Below the pieces are notes generated by a model. That model had not been told where the DNA came from and did no database searches. It was given only the letters and a program-made list of their open reading frames with translations. The position numbers and the translations under genes are program-made. Source: Sphingobacterium gobiense (GTDB taxonomy: Bacteria; Bacteroidota; Bacteroidia; Sphingobacteriales; Sphingobacteriaceae). Taken from it: DNA of 64,000 bases. Shown here in pieces: positions 16,662 to 25,764 of this stretch (positions are counted from its first letter, which is position 1; each line of letters starts with the position of its first letter). The stretch is taken from assembly GCF_002980575.1 (NCBI RefSeq), contig NZ_PVBS01000004.1:62001-126000 (forward strand). The letters are read 5' to 3'.

Positions 16662-18293
16662 TTAACGGTTGAACCCCTTTCGCTTAGCATCATCCCGTTG
16701 TATTTTAATAAAGGCGATAATCGCAACGATCGCTATGGCTATCCACAGCAAATCAAAAAAGAGAATATCGGTCTCACCAGCTGCAAAGGTTTTCCATATC
16801 CATTTACCACTATATACACCATTCACCACCGGAATGCACAGCCCCAATATGGCGCCTGCTAAAAGCGTCTCCTGGTTAGTAGCGCGAAGATTTCTCCGTA
16901 ACACATAAAAAACCGACAAAGCAAGCCAGCTGTAAAAATATACCGAATAGATAAATTGCTGATCCACGTCTGGATCAACCTTAACAGCGATAAAAGTCAG
17001 CGCTGTTACAGGAAGCATGGTCAAGCATATGGCAATAAATACGTTGCTCGCCCAAAAGTTGAATACCCGTTTGCGCTTCGGAACATTCTTTTTATCCCGC
17101 GCCACCAACCATATCAGAATTCCCGATATAATAACTATGCAGCCCATAATACCCAAAATAAAAAAGGTTATTTTGACAGGATAACCACCGAAATCCCCAA
17201 AATGGAGATGATAGATAATGCTAGACACTTTATCTTTATAAGACGAAGCCGTATGCGGATCTTTTTCATAAACCAGCATATTATCCTGAATACGATAAAC
17301 CGCTTTACCTTCACCAGAAAAATTCAGCTTGGGATTAGGCTTCGCATGCACAATGAGGTGCATGCTTTCATCGCCATAATTTTTGATAAAGATGCGGCTA
17401 AATTCGGCCCCTTCCCATTTTTGCTCCAATTCGGTGAGGTACTGCTGCATGTTGAAATCCTGATCGATAGGCTTGTAAAGGTATTCGTAGGTTGTACCAT
17501 CCGAGAAACCCAAGTCCTGATAAAGCTCTTGCTGTTTGCCATCATAGAGATATTTGCTCAATGGTGTGACGAGCACCCAATTCACGATCAGAATAATGCC
17601 GGTCAAGGCAAAAATAAACTGAAAAGGAAAGCCAATGACGCCCAATGCCGTATGCATGTCCGTCCATACGGTTTTCCATTTGCTCCACGGCCGGAAAACA
17701 AAGAAATTCGATACGATCTTATCCCAGTGCAGCAGTAGTCCGGTAATCAGCGCGAAGAGAAACAAAAAAGATACTAATCCAGCCAAGGTATAACCAAATG
17801 GAGCGCCTATATTAATCGGAACTTGGTTCAGTTGGGCTAGAAAATGCAGTCGGTAAAGAAACTCGCCCATGTCATAACTTTCCGTATAGGTACTGGCTTT
17901 TTCATGGTGGAAGTCATAGTAGAAGAAAGTCGCATCTCCGCCTCCACGGCGTCCGCGCCGCCCACCTTCGGTTGCCACTTGTTGCGTTTTGCTGACGGTG
18001 GTATCCTTGGACACCCCCATATTGACCGAAGCACCCAGCGAATTGGGTTGCATATAAAACGTAATGTCCCTCCCCTTCAGATCATGTGTTTGGCGAAGCG
18101 AATCCAACAAGAAATCAAAATCTTTCTCAGCATTCTTATTCGCCTCATACGAGACACCATGTTGCCAGGCCCGTATCTCATGCTTGAAGAAAGAGAAGGA
18201 ACCGGCAAAAAAGATAACATATAATAAGGCACAGATAATAATGCCGCTGATCGTATGCGTATTGAAATAGATATTGTAGTTACGTGTGTTCAT
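16662..18293 (-). CDS. PepSY-associated TM domain protein
   Basis: Start chosen at ATG 18293 (MNTRNYNIYFNTHTISG). The in-frame extension to 18410 overlaps the neighbouring gene and looks non-coding. The 543-residue membrane protein begins with IYFNTHTISGIIICALLYVI, the usual PepSY_TM opening in which a helix follows a histidine, and has about five further helices. Two of these frame the segment HTALGVIGFPFQFIFALTGI. Such proteins are co-encoded with siderophore receptors and some are proposed to reduce or release iron in the periplasm. An unusual GGRRGRRGGGD stretch lies in the first periplasmic loop. Two small membrane proteins are encoded immediately upstream, the nearest only 2 bases away. 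Confidence 0.85.
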   Translation of the reverse strand: MNTRNYNIYFNTHTISGIIICALLYVIFFAGSFSFFKHEIRAWQHGVSYEANKNAEKDFDFLLDSLRQTHDLKGRDITFYMQPNSLGASVNMGVSKDTTVSKTQQVATEGGRRGRRGGGDATFFYYDFHHEKASTYTESYDMGEFLYRLHFLAQLNQVPINIGAPFGYTLAGLVSFLFLFALITGLLLHWDKIVSNFFVFRPWSKWKTVWTDMHTALGVIGFPFQFIFALTGIILIVNWVLVTPLSKYLYDGKQQELYQDLGFSDGTTYEYLYKPIDQDFNMQQYLTELEQKWEGAEFSRIFIKNYGDESMHLIVHAKPNPKLNFSGEGKAVYRIQDNMLVYEKDPHTASSYKDKVSSIIYHLHFGDFGGYPVKITFFILGIMGCIVIISGILIWLVARDKKNVPKRKRVFNFWASNVFIAICLTMLPVTALTFIAVKVDPDVDQQFIYSVYFYSWLALSVFYVLRRNLRATNQETLLAGAILGLCIPVVNGVYSGKWIWKTFAAGETDILFFDLLWIAIAIVAIIAFIKIQRDDAKRKGFNR

Positions 18294-18295
18294 CG

Positions 18296-18577
18296 TTAGG
18301 CGTGTAAAAAATGAAATAGGAGATAAAAAGCTACCGTCAGCACCGTGTAAATCAGCCATGTCCACCAACCATTCTTTGCCAGAAAGGCGTACAGCAGGAG
18401 AACCGCCCATAGCACATAACCCGATAAATAGGCGGTGATCACCACATCCTTATCGTGGAATATACAGGTTAGCATTAGATGGAAGCTCAGCATGACCAAA
18501 TAACCTCCCACAAAACCTCCTGTAATTTTCAGAAAACGCTGGAAGGGACTACTTAAATATTTCTTATTTGCAGGCAT
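18296..18577 (-). CDS. Small membrane protein, DUF3649-like
   Basis: With the ATG at 18577 (MPANKKYL) the product is 93 residues and leaves a 10-base gap to the upstream gene. The longer form from 18625 would overlap that gene. It has three predicted membrane helices (GGFVGGYLVMLSFHLMLTC, VVITAYLSGYVLWAVLLLYA and WLIYTVLTVAFYLLFHFL). Arrangement and small size resemble the DUF3649 proteins that accompany PepSY and DUF3325 genes in iron-uptake operons. That family link is tentative. It is coupled to the PepSY gene with a gap of 2 bases. Confidence 0.6.
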   Translation of the reverse strand: MPANKKYLSSPFQRFLKITGGFVGGYLVMLSFHLMLTCIFHDKDVVITAYLSGYVLWAVLLLYAFLAKNGWWTWLIYTVLTVAFYLLFHFLHA

Positions 18578-18587
18578 AATCGATAAA

Positions 18588-18920
18588 CTAAAAGATGAAC
18601 GTTTCCATGAGGAGCGATAAAACAAAGAGACTAAGGAGCTGATTCCAGCGAATATACCTTAAGGGGTTGAGGAGCACGATGACACAGAGCACCGCCATGA
18701 GGTAACCGCCAAATGCAAAGGTCCCCGAGCCGATGCCTTGATCGATAATAACCACGACCCATGATACTATAAACAGCACGGTAGCTATTGCCTTTGCTCT
18801 CTTACCGTCTTGCGTAACACGCAGAAATGCAGCGGGCACTTTGCCCAGCCTTGCTTTTTTGGAGGTAATGTACAGTAAGTAACAACCTATAAAGAGTACC
18901 AAAAAGAGTAAACTATACAT
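18588..18920 (-). CDS. Small membrane protein, DUF3325-like
   Basis: A 110-residue protein with helices at the N-terminus (LLFLVLFIGCYLLYI), in the centre (AIATVLFIVSWVVVIIDQ and FGGYLMAVLCVIVLL) and at the C-terminus (LLSLFVLSLLMETF). The pattern of an N-terminal helix, a charged loop with Arg residues, two helices and a PLRY-like motif recalls DUF3325, a family found with siderophore receptors and PepSY proteins. It is the first gene of the - strand iron block and is preceded by a good -7 box. Function in iron handling is inferred from context only. Confidence 0.6.
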   Translation of the reverse strand: MYSLLFLVLFIGCYLLYITSKKARLGKVPAAFLRVTQDGKRAKAIATVLFIVSWVVVIIDQGIGSGTFAFGGYLMAVLCVIVLLNPLRYIRWNQLLSLFVLSLLMETFIF

Positions 18921-18949
18921 CTGCTATTTAGATTTGATTTAAATAAAGG

Positions 18950-18957
18950 CAAATATA
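18950..18957 (-). promoter_or_regulatory. Predicted -7 element of the PepSY operon
   Basis: On the - strand the sequence TATATTTG matches TAnnTTTG and lies 30 bases before the start of the DUF3325-like gene. The -33 TTG is not clear (TTTTTCA at the expected distance). The 18921-19122 gap holds this element and the divergent promoter of the sigma-factor gene, and nothing else recognisable. Confidence 0.5.
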
Positions 18958-19078
18958 GACGTTTTTATTAAACCGGTGAAAAATATTTAGGATGCGAACG
19001 TATTTTTTGCAGAATTTGCGAGGTAATACTTAATAATTTGATAACACATATCCGATGTCGCCATGCTATGTTTTTGAA

Positions 19079-19086
19079 TAATTTTG
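19079..19086 (+). promoter_or_regulatory. Predicted -7 element of the ECF sigma operon
   Basis: TAATTTTG fits TAnnTTTG and is 36 bases before the sigma-factor ATG. No good -33 TTG is found at the expected spacing. Just downstream a small hairpin with GAG/CTC and CCCG/CGGG arms and a TTTGA loop (19091-19112) would lie in the untranslated leader. Confidence 0.4.
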
Positions 19087-19122
19087 CCCTGAGTTTCCCG
19101 TTTGACGGGCTCAAAAGTTCGT

Positions 19123-19722
19123 ATGGAAAAGCTAAAAAATGAAGAATTAGACATACAACGCCTGACAGCCGGCGATGTATCGGCTTTTAATCGATTATAT
19201 GAACGCTATCACAAAGCCGTGCATGCAAATGTACTGAAGTTGGTAAAAGCGCCGGAAACAGCTAAAGAAGTACTCCAAGATGTTTTCTTGGCATTGTGGC
19301 AGAACCGTTTCAAATTCGACGGAAAAGATTCCGTTGCCGGCTGGCTATTTGTTGTCAGCTATAATAAATCGCTGAAAGTGCTGCGCCAAAGACTAAATGA
19401 ATCGGTATCATATGTAGCCGAATATACCGTCGAGCCCGTCGATGATAGTGACAAAATTGCTGCAGAAGAGGAGCGCTATCTGCTACAGATGGACCTGCTT
19501 GATGAGGCGGTGGCGATTCTTCCCGCTCGAAAAAAAGAAGTCTTTACATTATGTCGCTATGAAGGGCGCACAAAAGAAGACGTAGCCGAAATGCTCGGCA
19601 TCAGCCCGCAGTCCGTAACCGATTACCTGAAACAGTCCAATGCTGCAATAAAGGAATATGTGGGGCAGCATTATCCGACATATGCACACAGTATAGTTTA
19701 TTTATTCTTCATAATTTCTTAA
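19123..19722 (+). CDS. ECF RNA polymerase sigma factor (FecI-like)
   Basis: Start at ATG 19123 (MEKLKNEELD). The TTG at 19102 is less likely. The 199-residue protein shows sigma region 2 (FNRLYERYHKAVHANVLKLV, QDVFLALWQNR, AGWLFVVSYNKSL) and region 4 (LPARKKEVFTLCRYEGRTKE, MLGISPQSVTDYLKQS). It has no extra domains. Directly downstream lie a FecR anti-sigma, a SusC and a SusD gene in the same direction, so it should drive this uptake operon when the outer-membrane receptor signals through FecR. Transcription starts divergently from the iron block. Confidence 0.92.
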   Translation: MEKLKNEELDIQRLTAGDVSAFNRLYERYHKAVHANVLKLVKAPETAKEVLQDVFLALWQNRFKFDGKDSVAGWLFVVSYNKSLKVLRQRLNESVSYVAEYTVEPVDDSDKIAAEEERYLLQMDLLDEAVAILPARKKEVFTLCRYEGRTKEDVAEMLGISPQSVTDYLKQSNAAIKEYVGQHYPTYAHSIVYLFFIIS

Positions 19723-19747
19723 TCTAAAAAACCATCCCTTTTTTAAG

Positions 19748-19769
19748 TCAGCTGGGTATTTACAGCTGA
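19748..19769 (+). promoter_or_regulatory. Hairpin over the FecR translation start
   Basis: A perfect 7-bp inverted repeat (TCAGCTG / CAGCTGA) with an 8-base loop ends exactly at the first of two tandem start codons of the anti-sigma gene. In the mRNA it would cover the ribosome-binding region. It is not followed by a T-run, so it is not a standard terminator. Confidence 0.4.
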
Positions 19770-20872
19770 TGATGGAAGAACTAAGAAAGCGGATCACCAA
19801 TTTTTGGAAAGGGCACTTGAGCAAACAAGAGCAACGTAACCTGCTCGAGGAGCTTCAGGAAAAAGAAGAAGATCTACAAGCGATGTTAGCGCAGGATTTC
19901 GAATCTGAAAATCCAGAAAAAAGGGAACTGCTATCCGATAGCGAATATCGACAGTTACTAACTGAATTGCAGGAGCGTATGCTGCCTGCAAGCGATAATT
20001 CCAGAAAAGTGGTCCTATGGCGGCGTGCGCTGATTGCTGCTGCAGTCCTCCTCATCGGTATCGGCACTTCGATCCTTGCCTGGAAAGCAAACCATCCACA
20101 GGTTAGCACCGTAGCGTCTACCCATACCGGACAGGACACTATTCACCTAGTCAATAAGGAGAAAGTAGATAAACAAGCCGTCCTGGCGGATGGCTCGATC
20201 GTCATCCTTTCGCCCGGGAGCGCGTTGTCTTATCCTTCGGATTATGGTGCAAACAATCGCGAGCTGCACTTGCGTGGACAAGGGCGTTTTTCAGTCGTCC
20301 GTGATGCATCACGCCCATTCGTCGTATGGGCTAACGGTTATACCACGACCGCACTGGGTACAGAATTTACCATCGACACGCGGCATGCCGATCGGCTGCA
20401 TATTCAGCTCTTATCGGGAAAAATAGTCGTGAAATCGACGTCAAGTGCTAACCTGTCGATGGTCGATCAATATCTATTTCCCGGCGATCAGCTTGAAATA
20501 CAGACGAGAACAGGCACATTAGCGTTGACCAAACAAAAAAAGAAAACGAAACAACCAAAACCGGAAGATACTTCGGACAGCGTTATTGTTCCGGCTGTCG
20601 CGGTCATGAAGTTTGAAGACACCCCGCTGCAGACCGTGTTCGAAACTGTTGCACGTCACAAAGGTACGCCAATATTCATCGAAGAAAATTTGCTTACCGG
20701 ACTCAGTTTTACGGGCGAGTTTAGAGACGACGAATCTTTGCAGGCTATTGTCAGTGTCATCTGTCAGATGAATAACTTAACCTATACTGAAACCGGTGAG
20801 CATATCCATATACAGCAAAAGCAAAATAATACAATCGAAGAAATTAAGAAGAGTGAAATACAAATCAAGTAA
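19769..20872 (+). CDS. FecR-family anti-sigma factor
   Basis: A 367-residue inner-membrane protein. The cytoplasmic N-terminal part (residues 1-85) would bind the sigma factor. One membrane helix follows (RALIAAAVLLIGIGTSIL, about residues 88-105). The periplasmic FecR domain is clear (VLADGSIVILSPGSALSYP, ELHLRGQGRFSVV, TTALGTEFTID). After a lysine-rich linker comes a C-terminal DUF4974/STN-like domain beginning LQTVFETVARHKG. The two start codons ATGATG at 19769 and 19772 lie in a hairpin. Together with the sigma factor and the SusC receptor it forms a trans-envelope signalling chain. Confidence 0.92.
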   Translation: MMEELRKRITNFWKGHLSKQEQRNLLEELQEKEEDLQAMLAQDFESENPEKRELLSDSEYRQLLTELQERMLPASDNSRKVVLWRRALIAAAVLLIGIGTSILAWKANHPQVSTVASTHTGQDTIHLVNKEKVDKQAVLADGSIVILSPGSALSYPSDYGANNRELHLRGQGRFSVVRDASRPFVVWANGYTTTALGTEFTIDTRHADRLHIQLLSGKIVVKSTSSANLSMVDQYLFPGDQLEIQTRTGTLALTKQKKKTKQPKPEDTSDSVIVPAVAVMKFEDTPLQTVFETVARHKGTPIFIEENLLTGLSFTGEFRDDESLQAIVSVICQMNNLTYTETGEHIHIQQKQNNTIEEIKKSEIQIK

Positions 20873-20889
20873 ATAATCAAAATAACGAC

Positions 20890-23800
20890 ATGAAGAAAAG
20901 AAACATTGTCAAAACCTTTAGATTGGCTATCGGTGGTCTTGCACTATTTGTGGCAGCCAATGCCTGGGCGCAATCCGGAGGGCAGTTGCGCGGAACCATT
21001 ATGGACCATACCGGCGCCACGATTCCGGGAGCCACGGTCCAACTTCTAGATGCCAACGGAAAACCCGTCGCCCATGTTTCTACCGATGCGAAAGGTATGT
21101 TTACGCTAGGTGGCATGCATACGGATGGGAAGTACCGTATCAAGGTTAGCATGCTTGGATACGAACCTTATGAGACAGCAGCCAAGCAGGTAAAAGAAGG
21201 GGAAAGCAATTCGATGCTGATTCGTTTGAGCGAAGAATCTTCCGAATTAAATGAAATAGTTGTGGTGGGCTATGGGCAGCAACGCCGTGGCGATCTGACT
21301 ACAGCCGTCAGCTCATTGCCTAACGTAGATACACAAGTCAATCGGCCGGTGACTAACTTAGGCGACATGATGCAGGGCAATGTGGCCGGCGTAACGGTGA
21401 TGTCAGCCGGCGGAGACCCCTCCCAAAACCCCAAGGTGTTGATCCGCGGTATGAATACACTGAACGATAACGAACCCCTCTATGTAGTGGACGGTATGCC
21501 CTACTACGGCGGGCCGATCAATCCCAATGATATCGAGTCGATGGATATTTTAAAAGATGCCGCCGCCGCAGCAATATATGGTGCGCAGGCTTCCTCAGGT
21601 GTGATCGTTATTACGACAAAAAAGGGCGTAGCCGGAGCGCCTAAGCTCAACGTAGATCTGTACCGCGGCTGGCAAACCGCCAATAACCTACCTTCTGCGC
21701 TTAACGCCCAGCAGTATGCACAGACTTATAACACGGCCTATGCCAATGATGAGCTGAACCTTCTGCCGGCACACGATCCGGAACAGAACCCGTGGGGGCA
21801 GGTAACGCGGACGAACTGGATGGACGAAATTTTCCAGACCGGCGATATCCTGAATGCCAATGTGCAGCTTTCGGGCGGTAGCGAAAAGGCGGCTTATAGC
21901 TCTTCCTTTGGTTACCATGATAAAGAAGGGTTACTGCTCAATACCGGTTATAAGCGTTTTGCTTACCGATTGAAATCCGAATTTAATTTCGCAGACCGTG
22001 TTACCGTAGGGCAGAACTTCTATCTGAACCATACCGCGGCACTTGGAACAAACACCGAAAGCAGTTACAGTGGCTCGATTATAAACGCCATCTATATGAA
22101 CCCTGCAGCCCCGGTATATGATGAAAATGGCCTATTCCACGGCACCGTCCCATTCGACCTATCCGGTTTTTCCAGTGCCTATGGTGATACCTATAATCCT
22201 GTGGCGCTGCTGTTGCGCCCCAGTGTCAACAATCCTACGGTCGACGTTAATGGTAACGCTTTTGCATCCGTAAATATGCTAGACGGCCTGACGTTCAAGT
22301 CCAATTTTGGTATTAACCTGCGCCGTTACTCTTATAAACGGTTCGATCCTAAAATTCCAGAAATCGGCCGCACAAATGGCAATAATTACCTCACGCATGA
22401 GGAACAACGTGAAAACCGCTGGATATGGGATCAGCAATTAAACTATACCCGTAACTTTGGCAGCCATAATCTTGATGCGGTGGCGGTTTACTCTGCGCAA
22501 AAGGCACGTTATGAGCAGTTCTATATACAGGCTAGAGGTTTTGAACGCGAAGAGGGTTGGAACCAGTATATCGGCAATGCGGCTGAAATTCCGGAGCTAC
22601 CTACGAGCGACGTTTGGGAAGATGTCCTGACCTCGGCTATAGCCCGGGTTAACTATAACTATGACAATCGGTATTACGTTGGGGCAAGTATCCGCCATGA
22701 CCGTACTTCGCGCCTATCAGAAGAAAACCGTTCGGATGTATTTCCATCGGTTTCTGCCGCTTGGAAAATATCCTCGGAGCCGTTTTTCGACAGTTCGATC
22801 ATAAACGACCTTAAGCTTCGTGTTTCCTGGGGCCAGATTGGCAATATCCGTTCGGTAGAAAAATATGCCTACAATATCCCCCTAACTACAGGTGTGTCTA
22901 CACCCCTAGGTTCCGATAATACCTTAGTTCGTCATTACGCCAGAACAAAACAATTCAATCCCGACATCGTCTGGGAACGTTCCGAGTCGTTTGACGTGGG
23001 GCTCGACATGATGGTATTCAATAAACTTAGCATCGTAGCTGATTACTATCGGAAAACGACCATCGGCATGATTCAAGAAAACGACGCCAACCCGCATGTG
23101 GGGGTGGAGAGCGGTCCGACAGCGAACGTTGGAGACGTGCGCAACGAAGGCTTCGAGATCGGCGCTCGCTACAACGATCAGTTTGGAGATTGGCAGATCG
23201 GGTTTAATGCGAATGTCGGTTTTAACAAGAATGAACTCTTGAACCTGGATGGTTATTTTAACGACTTTATTGCACATCCTTCCCACGTGCGGGGAGTGCT
23301 GTTGCCCTATCGCTCCACAACCGGCCAACCGCTTTATTCCTACTACATGATCCCTACAGCGGGTCTTTTTGGATCAGATGCCGAAGCCGAAGCTTATAAA
23401 AACTCTTCAGGCGAACGGCTGCAGTCCAATGCAAAAGGGGGGGACCTGAAATTTGTCGATACCAACGGTGATGGCGTGACCAGTGACGCCGACCGGGTCT
23501 ACATGGGCAGCGCTATCCCCAAGTTCACCTACGGATTTTCCGCTAATGTGGCGTATAAGAACTTCGATCTTAGTATGCTTACTTACGGCGTATCGGGAAC
23601 AAAGATCTTTAATGGGTATAAATATACGGCTTTTAATACAGGCTTGCAGGGCTATAACCTAGACAGCCGCGTGCTCGATGCCTGGACACCCGAAAACACG
23701 GATACCGATATACCCCGGTTGACGAGGAACGACCCTAACGGAAACTTCGGTAAGGTGTCCGACTGGTATCTGGAGAACGGCGATTATTTCCGGATTAAAA

Positions 23801-23991
23801 ACATCACGATAGGGTACCGGGTTCCGTCATTGTTGGGTAAATTACAGACTAGGGTATATTTCTCGGCAGAGAATCCTTTTACGTTTACCTCCTACTCCGG
23901 CATTGACCCTGAAGTAGGCGATATTGGCCTGGATGTGGGCAGGTACCCTTTGGCAAAAACTTTTACCGTAGGACTTAACGTTAATTTTTAA
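20890..23991 (+). CDS. SusC/RagA TonB-linked outer-membrane protein
   Basis: A 1033-residue TonB-dependent transporter. Signal peptide ending ANAWAQ, then a carboxypeptidase-like regulatory domain (GGQLRGTIMDHTGATIPG). The TonB-box-like element EIVVVGYGQQ precedes the plug domain (VNRPVTNLGDMMQGNVAGV, LIRGMNTLNDNEPLYVVDG, DAAAAAIYGAQASSGVIVIT). The long beta-barrel ends TVGLNVNF. It imports an oligomeric nutrient with its SusD partner 18 bases downstream. Regulation by the sigma/FecR pair directly upstream is inferred from gene order. No glycosidase, lyase or peptidase gene is linked, so the substrate is unknown. Confidence 0.95.
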   Translation: MKKRNIVKTFRLAIGGLALFVAANAWAQSGGQLRGTIMDHTGATIPGATVQLLDANGKPVAHVSTDAKGMFTLGGMHTDGKYRIKVSMLGYEPYETAAKQVKEGESNSMLIRLSEESSELNEIVVVGYGQQRRGDLTTAVSSLPNVDTQVNRPVTNLGDMMQGNVAGVTVMSAGGDPSQNPKVLIRGMNTLNDNEPLYVVDGMPYYGGPINPNDIESMDILKDAAAAAIYGAQASSGVIVITTKKGVAGAPKLNVDLYRGWQTANNLPSALNAQQYAQTYNTAYANDELNLLPAHDPEQNPWGQVTRTNWMDEIFQTGDILNANVQLSGGSEKAAYSSSFGYHDKEGLLLNTGYKRFAYRLKSEFNFADRVTVGQNFYLNHTAALGTNTESSYSGSIINAIYMNPAAPVYDENGLFHGTVPFDLSGFSSAYGDTYNPVALLLRPSVNNPTVDVNGNAFASVNMLDGLTFKSNFGINLRRYSYKRFDPKIPEIGRTNGNNYLTHEEQRENRWIWDQQLNYTRNFGSHNLDAVAVYSAQKARYEQFYIQARGFEREEGWNQYIGNAAEIPELPTSDVWEDVLTSAIARVNYNYDNRYYVGASIRHDRTSRLSEENRSDVFPSVSAAWKISSEPFFDSSIINDLKLRVSWGQIGNIRSVEKYAYNIPLTTGVSTPLGSDNTLVRHYARTKQFNPDIVWERSESFDVGLDMMVFNKLSIVADYYRKTTIGMIQENDANPHVGVESGPTANVGDVRNEGFEIGARYNDQFGDWQIGFNANVGFNKNELLNLDGYFNDFIAHPSHVRGVLLPYRSTTGQPLYSYYMIPTAGLFGSDAEAEAYKNSSGERLQSNAKGGDLKFVDTNGDGVTSDADRVYMGSAIPKFTYGFSANVAYKNFDLSMLTYGVSGTKIFNGYKYTAFNTGLQGYNLDSRVLDAWTPENTDTDIPRLTRNDPNGNFGKVSDWYLENGDYFRIKNITIGYRVPSLLGKLQTRVYFSAENPFTFTSYSGIDPEVGDIGLDVGRYPLAKTFTVGLNVNF

Positions 23992-24009
23992 TATTTCAAA
24001 AAAAGCAAG

Positions 24010-25578
24010 ATGAACTTGAAATTCCATACATATATTGCACTTGCCATCATCGGTCTGGGAATAAGCACCCAGTCGTGCAACAAATCATTCACCGACCTGA
24101 CACCGGAAGGTTCGACGACAGAAGCCAACTATTGGAAAAGCGAAACCGATGCTATATATGCCGCCAACGGTCTATATGAACATTTCAGCGACAACAATAT
24201 GTTCGGACGAGGACTGTTCTGGTTTGTAAACGCCTCGGACGACATGGTGACCGGACGTACAGACGCCGGTTCAGCTGCTGTCCGCAATTTCACCGCTGAT
24301 GGAACTGAGAGCCGTATTAACAGCATGTACAAAAAATTCTATCAGATCATCCAACGTGCCAATACCATCCTTACTAAGGTGCCTTCTATGGAAATTGGCG
24401 AAGAAATCAAGAACCGCGTACTCGGGGAGGCCTATTTTATGCGGGGCTATGCCTACTTTTATCTGGCGCAGTACTACGGCGACCACCGGGCGGGTATCCC
24501 GATCGTCACGGAAGAAAACATGGAAGAGTTGTTTTTTGAACGGCCGGCACACGTGCAGGAAAATCTAGCGCAGGCCCAGGCAGATTTATTACAGGCTGTT
24601 GAACTGTTGCCCCTACTCACTACCTACAGCGCAGCAGATCTAGGACGGGCGCATAAAGATGCCGCTTATGCTTATTTGGCCAAAACCAATCTCCAGTGGG
24701 CGCGTTATGATGAAAGCAAATGGGCAGAGGTGGTTAAATATTGCGATATGGTAACCAATTCGGGCTCAGGGCGCGCGCTGATCGATACAGACAAGCCAGA
24801 AGTCGATTTCGAAAGTGTATTCTATATCGAAAACAACTATTCTTCCGAATATATCTTCTCCGTCGTGTCGAACAGAACCCGTGGATCAATCTTGCCGGCC
24901 GTCCTGTTTGAGAATACCGGGTATGGTCTGTATAACGGCTGGGGTTATTTCCACCCTACTGTGGAGTTGTATAATTCATTTGAAGACGGAGATCCCCGGC
25001 GGGCAGCCACCATCCTAGAATTTGGCGATACCTACACCCTATTCGGAACGGAGCGGAAATACTATTCGGCCAACTCACAGACCGGTTTTCAGTTCAATAA
25101 ATACATGCATCCGTTCCGGTTCCCTGCCAGCGAGCACCTGAACCCGAACGGAGACTATCCCACTTCAGACCTGAATATCCCATTGGTGCGCTATGCAGAT
25201 ATTTTACTGATGAAAGCGGAAGCGCTGATCCAGCAAGGCATGAACGGCGATGCCGAAATCAACAAGGTGCGGGATAGGGCCGGTTTAGACCCGATTTCAG
25301 GAGCCAGTATGGTCGATTTGAAAAAGGAACGTCGTTCCGAGTTTGCCGGCGAGTATACCGATCGACATTCAGATCTGGTCCGCTGGGGCGATGCCGAAGC
25401 TACCTACGCTAAACCTGCAACGGGCAGGCAACATAGCAATAGAAACGATCCGGAGTCAGCCTACGAGCTCATCGAGGTCTGGCCGGCACGTGCGTTCAAT
25501 CCAAGCATCCATCATGTGTGGCCAATCCCACCACAAGACCTGAGCAATGCCAAAATTCCACAAAACGAAGGCTGGTAG
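24010..25578 (+). CDS. SusD/RagB family nutrient-binding lipoprotein
   Basis: A 522-residue surface lipoprotein with lipobox TQSC (Cys23). The SusD fold is clear from SFTDLTPEGSTTEANYWKSE, the TPR-like helical segment GEAYFMRGYAYFYLAQYYGD and the family motifs PLVRYADILLMKAEALIQ, INKVRDRAGLDP and ERRSEFAGEYTDRHSDLVRW. It ends WPIPPQDLSNA...NEGW, typical of SusD C-termini. It binds the nutrient above the SusC channel. It is the last gene of the signalling/uptake unit and is followed by a terminator. Confidence 0.95.
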   Translation: MNLKFHTYIALAIIGLGISTQSCNKSFTDLTPEGSTTEANYWKSETDAIYAANGLYEHFSDNNMFGRGLFWFVNASDDMVTGRTDAGSAAVRNFTADGTESRINSMYKKFYQIIQRANTILTKVPSMEIGEEIKNRVLGEAYFMRGYAYFYLAQYYGDHRAGIPIVTEENMEELFFERPAHVQENLAQAQADLLQAVELLPLLTTYSAADLGRAHKDAAYAYLAKTNLQWARYDESKWAEVVKYCDMVTNSGSGRALIDTDKPEVDFESVFYIENNYSSEYIFSVVSNRTRGSILPAVLFENTGYGLYNGWGYFHPTVELYNSFEDGDPRRAATILEFGDTYTLFGTERKYYSANSQTGFQFNKYMHPFRFPASEHLNPNGDYPTSDLNIPLVRYADILLMKAEALIQQGMNGDAEINKVRDRAGLDPISGASMVDLKKERRSEFAGEYTDRHSDLVRWGDAEATYAKPATGRQHSNRNDPESAYELIEVWPARAFNPSIHHVWPIPPQDLSNAKIPQNEGW

Positions 25579-25595
25579 ATCTTGCTTTTCTCGTT

Positions 25596-25635
25596 GAAGA
25601 CGTATAGGGGGCTCCTGTACGTCTTCTTTGTTTTT
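25596..25635 (+). terminator. Rho-independent terminator after susD
   Basis: A 9-bp stem (GAAGACGTA / TACGTCTTC) with a 13-base loop is followed immediately by TTTGTTTTT. It lies 18 bases after the SusD stop codon and closes the sigma-FecR-SusCD operon. The rest of the 25579-25764 gap is AT-rich with no further clear feature. Confidence 0.8.
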
Positions 25636-25764
25636 AATATACGCTAGGGGAAAGCTGCACGTAAGGTGCTGTTTAAACTTATTGTTAATTCTGTTTTTGG
25701 GTCCGTTCTTTATCAGATATTTGTCGTTATTTTGTTGTAATATATTGGTTACAAGAATGATACT

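Noticed and set aside
16956..17738. A 260-codon open frame on the + strand, antisense to the PepSY gene
   Set aside because: The opposite frame encodes a clear PepSY membrane protein. The antisense frame has no family features and arises from the codon pattern of the real gene.
18294..18410. 39-residue N-terminal extension of the PepSY protein
   Set aside because: It lies in the coding region of the upstream small membrane protein. The ATG at 18293 gives the normal PepSY start.
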